This document shows positions 59,718 through 64,000 of a stretch of DNA of 64,000 nucleotides, in pieces. Numbering within the stretch: the first letter of the stretch is position 1; each line of letters begins with the position of its first letter. Under the pieces are notes generated by a model. It had not been told where the DNA came from. It was given only the letters and a program-made list of their open reading frames with translations, and made no database searches. The translations under genes and the position numbers were made by a program. Where the stretch lies: assembly GCF_014650575.1 (NCBI RefSeq), contig NZ_BMVF01000001.1, forward strand, positions 124,001 through 188,000, written 5' to 3'. This DNA comes from Streptomyces naganishii JCM 4654. GTDB taxonomy: Bacteria; Actinomycetota; Actinomycetes; Streptomycetales; Streptomycetaceae.

Positions 59718-60833
59718 TCACTGCTCGCCCAGTTTCACCCCCACCGTCTTCGACTGACCGTCGCGGGTGTACGTCACCGTGGTGTGCTGACCCGGGCGGT
59801 CGGAGGCCAGGGCCTCCGAGAGGGAGGTGATGGTGGTGATGTCCGTGTCGCCGACCTTGGTGATGATGTCGCCGGGGCGCAGGCCCGCCGCGTCCGCCGC
59901 GCCGCCCGCCCGCACGTCCACCACGGCCACGCCGACGGGCCGGTAGCCGGAGTCGACGACGGTGCGTCCGGTGATGCCGAGCGCGGCCCGGCCGGAGTCG
60001 ACGACCCTGCCGTACTTGACGATCTGCCCGGCGATCGTCCGCACCATGGACGCCGGGATCGCGAAGCCGATGCCGGCCGCCGCGCTGCCCCCGAGGTCGG
60101 GGTCGGTGGCGGCCAGCGTCGGGATGCCGATGACCTGGCCGTCCAGGTTGACCAGCGCGCCCCCGCTGTTGCCGGGGTTGATCGCGGCCGACGTCTGCAC
60201 CATGCCGGCGATGGTGGCCCCCGTGCCGCCGCCCGACTGGCCCTCGCTGACGGTGCGTCCGGTCGCCGACACGATGCCCTGCGTCACGCTCGACGACAGC
60301 CCGAGCGGCGAGCCCATGGCCAGCACGATCTGCCCCACCTCCACCTTCGCGGAGTCGCCGAGCGAGGCGGCCCGGAGACCGGCCGGCGCCCTGTCCAGCT
60401 TCACGACGGCGAGGTCCTGCTGCGGGTAGGAGGAGACGAGGCGCGCGGTGAGCGTCCCCTCGTTGTTGGCGATGGTCACCTTGAAGGTCTTCTGGTCGCC
60501 GACCACGTGCGCGTTGGTGACGATGTGGCCCTTGTCGTCGTAGACGATCCCCGATCCGAGGGCGTTGCCGGACTGGATCTGCACCACCGAGGGCAGCACG
60601 TTCCTGATCACCCGCTGGTACGCGCTCTGCAGGTCGCCCGCCGCCATGGGCACCGCTGCCGCCTGCCCGGTGCCGGGGTCCTTCGCCGGCGCGGCGCCCT
60701 TGGAGGCGGAGGCGTCGGCGGCCCGCGGGGATGCCGGGCCGTCGCACCCGGAGAGCAGCGCCGCGCAGCACGCGAGCGCCAGGAGCGGACCGGTCAGCCG
60801 GAGGGCACGGGCGCGGGCACCGGAAAGATCCAT
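59718..60833 (-). CDS. HtrA/DegP-like lipoprotein serine protease with PDZ domain
   Basis: A 371-residue secreted lipoprotein protease. The signal ends LLSGC with lipidation at Cys30. The trypsin-like domain has the triad His109 (TNAHVV), Asp140 (QQDLAVV) and Ser223 (GNSGGAL). A C-terminal PDZ domain (about 280-370, GVAVVDVRAGGAADAAGLRP) probably directs substrate or regulates activity. This group degrades misfolded exported proteins. Unlike MarP in this window it is anchored by lipid, not by a CvpA domain. Monocistronic. Confidence 0.93.
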   Translation of the reverse strand: MDLSGARARALRLTGPLLALACCAALLSGCDGPASPRAADASASKGAAPAKDPGTGQAAAVPMAAGDLQSAYQRVIRNVLPSVVQIQSGNALGSGIVYDDKGHIVTNAHVVGDQKTFKVTIANNEGTLTARLVSSYPQQDLAVVKLDRAPAGLRAASLGDSAKVEVGQIVLAMGSPLGLSSSVTQGIVSATGRTVSEGQSGGGTGATIAGMVQTSAAINPGNSGGALVNLDGQVIGIPTLAATDPDLGGSAAAGIGFAIPASMVRTIAGQIVKYGRVVDSGRAALGITGRTVVDSGYRPVGVAVVDVRAGGAADAAGLRPGDIITKVGDTDITTITSLSEALASDRPGQHTTVTYTRDGQSKTVGVKLGEQ

Positions 60834-60875
60834 GCCCCGAGTCTCCCGTCGGGGTGAACGCCCGGCTTGCCGGGA

Positions 60876-61715
60876 TCACCCGAACGTGCGGCCCCTGGCC
60901 CGCGGAACACTCGCGCCGGACCGGTCCTGGCCGCGCACCCCGCACAGGTGCAGCAGCGCCGCCACCGAGCGGTACGGGTCCGTGCGCCCCGCGCGCTCTT
61001 CGGCCGCGAGCAGCAACTCCACGTCGTCATCAGGGGGCGTGCCGTCCGCCGCCGTGTCCGTGAAGACGCGCACCCCGTACCAGGCGTGCAGCGGGGCGCC
61101 GATCCCGGCGAGCGTCGCGGTCAGATCCGCCAGCCGGTCCGCCCGCACGTCGAGCCCGAGGCGGTTGCGGTACGCCGTCGTGCCGAAGGAGTCCAGCGCC
61201 GCCGCCCAGTCGCCCATGAGGCCGGGGCGCAGCGCGAGCGCGTCGCCGTTGCGCACCAGCAGCGACAGCAGGCCGCCCGGCGCCAGCATCCGCGCCAGCC
61301 CGGCCAGCAGCGGGTCGGGCTCCTCGACGTACATCAGTACGCCGTGGCACAACACCACGTCGAAGCTGCCCGGCAGGAAGTGCACCCCGGTGTCGCGGCC
61401 GTCGCCCTCGACGATCCGCATCCGGGCCCGGATGCCCTCCGGCTCGGCGGCCAGGGCCTCCCGCGCCACGGAGATCATCTTCTCGTCGCGTTCAAGCCCG
61501 GTCACCTCGTGCCCGGCCCGTGCCAGCCGCAGCGCCTGGGTGCCCTGGCCCATGCCCACGTCGAGCACGCGCAGCCGCCGCCCGACCGGGAACAGCCCGG
61601 CGAGCTGCTCGTCGAGCTGCCGGGCGACCAGCTCCTGGCGCACGACGTCACGCAGCCCGCCCAGCCTGCTCAGCCAGGCGTCTGCCGCGCCCCCGGAGAA
61701 AGCGGTCGCGCTCAG
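60876..61715 (-). CDS. Class I SAM-dependent methyltransferase, probable CTG start
   Basis: About 279 residues. Motif I is LRVLDVGMGQGTQALRLA near residue 48 and FDVVLCHGVLMYVEEPDPLL near 115, with RVFTDTAADGTPPDDDVELL toward the end, as in UbiE/Methyltransf_11 proteins. The reading frame has no well-placed ATG or GTG near the 5' end. CTG 61715 overlaps the stop of the upstream gene as CTGA and has GGAGAG 5 bases before it, so it is the best start; an alternative in-frame start would overlap the neighbour by almost 190 bp. Substrate unknown. It is translationally coupled to the DUF3043 gene. Confidence 0.8.
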   Translation of the reverse strand: MSATAFSGGAADAWLSRLGGLRDVVRQELVARQLDEQLAGLFPVGRRLRVLDVGMGQGTQALRLARAGHEVTGLERDEKMISVAREALAAEPEGIRARMRIVEGDGRDTGVHFLPGSFDVVLCHGVLMYVEEPDPLLAGLARMLAPGGLLSLLVRNGDALALRPGLMGDWAAALDSFGTTAYRNRLGLDVRADRLADLTATLAGIGAPLHAWYGVRVFTDTAADGTPPDDDVELLLAAEERAGRTDPYRSVAALLHLCGVRGQDRSGASVPRARGRTFG

Positions 61716-62308
61716 GGTCGCTCTCCGCGCTTGACCTGCGGCTTGGGCAGCCGGAGCCGGCGCATCTGGAGCGAGCGCATCAGGGCGTAGGCGACCGCGC
61801 CCTTCCGGTTCTGGCCGGGGAAGCGCTCGGTCAGGCGCTTCCTGAGGCGGAAGGCGGTGACGAACGAGTCCAGCACGATCAGGACGATCACCACGAGCCA
61901 CAGCAGCAGCGCGATGCTCTGCAGCGACCCGACCCGCACCATGCTCAGCACGAGGATGACCACGGCCATCGGCAGGAAGAACTCCGCGACGTTGAACCGC
62001 GAGTCGATGAAGTCGCGGGCGAACTTGCGCACCGGGCCCTTGTCGCGGGCCGGCAGGTAGCGCTCGTCACCGCCGGCCAGCGCCTGGCGCTGCCGCTCCA
62101 TCGCGGCACGGCGCTCCTCGCGCTGCCGCTTGGCGGCGTCCTTGCGCGTCAGCGGCGTGTTGGCGACGCTGCGGCGCTGGGACTGGGCCTGGCTGCGCTT
62201 GGGGGTGGGCCGGCCCTTGGGGGCCTGCGGGTCACGGGTCTGCTTGGAGAAGTTCACCTGCGCCTTGTCGGCGGGGGCCTTCTCTTCCTTGGCACGGCTA
62301 CGGAACAC
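61712..62308 (-). CDS. DUF3043 family membrane protein
   Basis: 198 residues from GTG 62308 (VFRSRAKEEKAPADKAQVNF), the usual start in Streptomyces; ATG 62329 is an alternative. A basic Lys/Arg-rich first 100 residues (LTRKDAAKRQREERRAAMER) precede two transmembrane helices (EFFLPMAVVILVLSMVRVGS and IALLLWLVVIVLIVLDSFV) and a basic end. The family occurs widely in actinobacteria with no known function. Its stop overlaps the start of the methyltransferase, indicating joint expression. It is divergent from pspA across 298 bp, so the pspA promoter is in this gap. Confidence 0.88.
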   Translation of the reverse strand: MFRSRAKEEKAPADKAQVNFSKQTRDPQAPKGRPTPKRSQAQSQRRSVANTPLTRKDAAKRQREERRAAMERQRQALAGGDERYLPARDKGPVRKFARDFIDSRFNVAEFFLPMAVVILVLSMVRVGSLQSIALLLWLVVIVLIVLDSFVTAFRLRKRLTERFPGQNRKGAVAYALMRSLQMRRLRLPKPQVKRGERP

Positions 62309-62606
62309 AAAACCCAAGGGTAAGGGCATGACCCGCATGGACCCCAGCCCCGCGGGGAACGATCCGGCAACACCGGTCGTCTGTAGGGGGACACAGAACG
62401 ACGCGGAGCGGGCGTCGCGGCCGCCGCCGCGTACGGCGTGCCCGGGGGTCACCTACTCCCTGCGCCGGAGCGGCGACGTACGCAGTCGTCCTTGGGGATG
62501 ACCGCATCCGTTCCCGAACAGTGCGGTAATGGATGCAGGGCCCGTACTGTGGGTTCTGTCGCAGAGCTGTGAGCTGGAGTCCGTCAGAAGGGGGCGCGCG
62601 AAGCCC

Positions 62607-63410
62607 ATGAGCGGTGTCATGAAGCGTATGGGGATGATCTTCCGCGCGAAGGCGAACAAGGCCCTTGACCGGGCCGAGGACCCGCGCGAAACCCTCGATT
62701 ACTCGTACCAGAAGCAGCTGGAGCTGCTGCAGAAGGTGCGCCGCGGCGTCGCCGACGTGGCCACCTCCCGCAAGCGCCTGGAGCTCCAGCTCAACCAGCT
62801 CCAGCAGCAGTCCGGCAAGCTGGAGGACCAGGGCCGCAAGGCGCTGGCGCTGGGCCGCGAGGACCTGGCGCGCGAGGCGCTCTCCCGCCGCGCCGCGCTC
62901 CAGCAGCAGGTCACCGACCTCGAGACGCAGCACGCGACGCTCCAGGGCGAGGAGGAGAAGCTCACCCTCGCGGCCCAGCGGCTCCAGGCGAAGGTGGACG
63001 CCTTCCGCACCAAGAAGGAGACCATCAAGGCGACCTACACCGCCGCCCAGGCGCAGACCCGGATCGGCGAGGCGTTCTCCGGCATCTCCGAGGAGATGGG
63101 CGACGTCGGCCTCGCCATCCAGCGCGCCGAGGACAAGACCCAGCAGCTCCAGGCCAGGGCCGGCGCGATCGACGAGCTCCTCGCCTCCGGCGCCCTCGAC
63201 GACCCCTCCGGCATGGCCAAGGACGACATCCAGGCCGAGCTGGACCGGCTCTCGGGTGGTACGGATGTAGAGCTGGAGCTTCAGCGCATGAAGGCGGAGC
63301 TGGCCGGAGGTTCGTCCGCCGAGCGGCAGGCGATCGAGGGCGGCGCCGGCCAGGCGCAGCCCGAGTCCCAGCAGCAGCCGCAGGACACCCCTCGCTTCGA
63401 CAAGCAGTGA
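62607..63410 (+). CDS. pspA: Phage shock protein A homologue
   Basis: A 267-residue PspA/IM30 protein. The N-terminus (MSGVMKRMGMIFRAKANKAL) is the amphipathic membrane-sensing helix; residues 35-210 are a long coiled coil (SYQKQLELLQKVRRGVADVA, QLQQQSGKLEDQGRKALALG). The C-terminal 50 residues are Gln/Pro rich. It senses and repairs stressed membranes. Streptomyces pspA is induced by envelope stress. ATG 62607 and ATG 62619 are both plausible; the longer start is used in close homologues. pspAA follows 29 bp later. Confidence 0.95.
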   Translation: MSGVMKRMGMIFRAKANKALDRAEDPRETLDYSYQKQLELLQKVRRGVADVATSRKRLELQLNQLQQQSGKLEDQGRKALALGREDLAREALSRRAALQQQVTDLETQHATLQGEEEKLTLAAQRLQAKVDAFRTKKETIKATYTAAQAQTRIGEAFSGISEEMGDVGLAIQRAEDKTQQLQARAGAIDELLASGALDDPSGMAKDDIQAELDRLSGGTDVELELQRMKAELAGGSSAERQAIEGGAGQAQPESQQQPQDTPRFDKQ

Positions 63411-63439
63411 GCGGGGCCCACGCCGCCTAGGAGGGCGAC

Positions 63440-63718
63440 ATGATCGTACGGATCATGGGGGAGGGGCAGGTGAGGCTGGCCGACGGCCACCTCGCCGAGC
63501 TCAACAAGCTGGACGACGAACTCCTCGCCGAGATCGAGAAGGGCGACGGCCCCGGCTTCCGCCGCACCCTGGGCGCCCTGCTGTCCAAGGTCCGCGAACT
63601 GGGCGTCCCCCTCCCGGACAACTCCCTGGAGCCTTCGGAGCTGATCCTTCCGGCCCCGGAGGCCACCCTGGAGGAGGTCCGCGACCTCCTGACGGACGGC
63701 GGCCTGATCCCGGGCTGA
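63440..63718 (+). CDS. pspAA: PspA-associated protein PspAA
   Basis: 92 residues beginning MIVRIMGEGQVRLADGHLAE, the characteristic opening of PspAA, a small domain coded directly downstream of pspA in actinobacteria. GGAGGG precedes the ATG by 5 bases. It is cytoplasmic and acidic and presumably binds or regulates PspA. Part of one operon with pspA. Confidence 0.93.
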   Translation: MIVRIMGEGQVRLADGHLAELNKLDDELLAEIEKGDGPGFRRTLGALLSKVRELGVPLPDNSLEPSELILPAPEATLEEVRDLLTDGGLIPG

Positions 63719-63929
63719 CCCCCGCCTGCCCCTGAGCCGGGGCGCGCCCGCCCGCCGGCCCCGCAACGCCTTGCCCGCGCGTCCTGCCCGCCCCTGTGGT
63801 GGGAGGACCGCCGGTCGGCCCCGCTGACCGCCCGCGCCCGGGTCGGCCCGGCCGGGGAGGTCCCGCCCCGGGGCGTTCGCGGGCGGGGCCGGTTCCGCGG
63901 GGGGTGGGGGCGTCGTAGCGTTGGGCGGC

Positions 63930-64000
63930 GTGACTGCTCTCGACCGTGCCCGCTGCCGCCTCCGGGCACATCCGCTCGCCCTGGACGCCGCGCTCGCGGC
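63930..64000 (+). CDS. Truncated start of a further gene, possibly a sensor kinase
   Basis: GTG 63930 opens a frame (VTALDRARCRLRAHPLALDA) that runs off the right edge after 23 complete codons. GGGCGG is a poor ribosome site. In S. coelicolor a two-component sensor kinase follows the pspA operon, and such kinases often begin this way before a transmembrane helix; that match is from memory. The 211-bp gap before it has no other gene. Confidence 0.4.
   Translation, partial: MTALDRARCRLRAHPLALDAALA

Noticed and set aside
61716..61901. Longer upstream start for the methyltransferase gene
   Set aside because: It would overlap the DUF3043 gene by almost 190 bp and adds an Arg/Pro-rich segment with no ribosome site.

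Overview
The window is high-GC actinobacterial chromosome. Codon use, ribosome-binding sites, GTG starts, gene families and gene order all point to Streptomyces. The order (mal permease, aglA, secreted amylase, fused pullulanase; glnRII/glnII; htpX; glnA; lipA/lipB; aceE; sucB-type E2/lpd/pepA; cobS/cobT/cobU; pspA) matches the S. coelicolor SCO2229 to about SCO2166 neighbourhood, read from memory and not by search. It is core chromosome. I see no insertion sequence, prophage, CRISPR array, rRNA or tRNA.

Layout. 0-9.4 kb: starch and maltodextrin use, with the end of a MalG permease, an intracellular alpha-glucosidase, a secreted alpha-amylase and a 1,806-residue secreted amylase-pullulanase fusion. 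Both secreted-enzyme genes carry a CTTGC(A/T)GCAA element upstream. 9.4-16.4 kb: a tautomerase-like protein, a TetR regulator, a sigma-like membrane protein, a TPR protein, a lipoprotein, a DUF1996 secreted protein and an epimerase. 16.5-26.7 kb: nitrogen assimilation, with glnRII, a possible 40-codon reading frame, glnII and glnA, both synthetase genes preceded by complete GlnR-type boxes; the Psp-linked pair htpX-pspAB and several small proteins lie between them. 26.7-34 kb: RDD and DUF4191 membrane proteins, lipoate synthesis (lipA, lipB), an NsdA-like regulator and an FAD oxidoreductase. 34-39.4 kb: SDR protein, acetyltransferase, MarP-type protease, peptidoglycan amidase, DUF4240 and a WYL regulator. 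39.5-49.1 kb: pyruvate dehydrogenase E1, a GntR regulator, the lipoyl E2, E3 and leucyl aminopeptidase. 49.4-59.3 kb: cobalamin lower-ligand genes cobS, cobT and cobU interleaved with a membrane protein carrying an HIHH motif, an MprF-like synthase with a rhomboid-like partner, and a methyltransferase. 59.4-64 kb: an HtrA-like lipoprotein protease, a methyltransferase coupled to a DUF3043 protein, pspA-pspAA, and the first codons of another gene.

How the genes fit together. The amylolytic enzymes cut starch outside the cell, the ABC transporter imports maltodextrins and AglA finishes hydrolysis inside. GlnR-type control links the two glutamine synthetases. LipB and LipA make the lipoyl groups needed by the E2, which works with AceE and Lpd; the Mycobacterium tuberculosis pepB-dlaT-Rv2216-lipB-lipA-DUF4191-RDD-glnA1 series has the same order, which argues that the E2 here serves pyruvate dehydrogenase. 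Envelope-stress functions (HtpX, PspAB, PspA, PspAA, MarP, HtrA, MprF-like) recur across the window.

The least explained features are the many short tandem repeats that lie directly against gene 3' ends, a 1-kb repeat-rich gap upstream of aceE, a near-duplicated 0.5-kb block at 52 kb, a small open frame between glnII and glnRII, an HIHH membrane protein, and a sigma-like domain fused to a membrane anchor.
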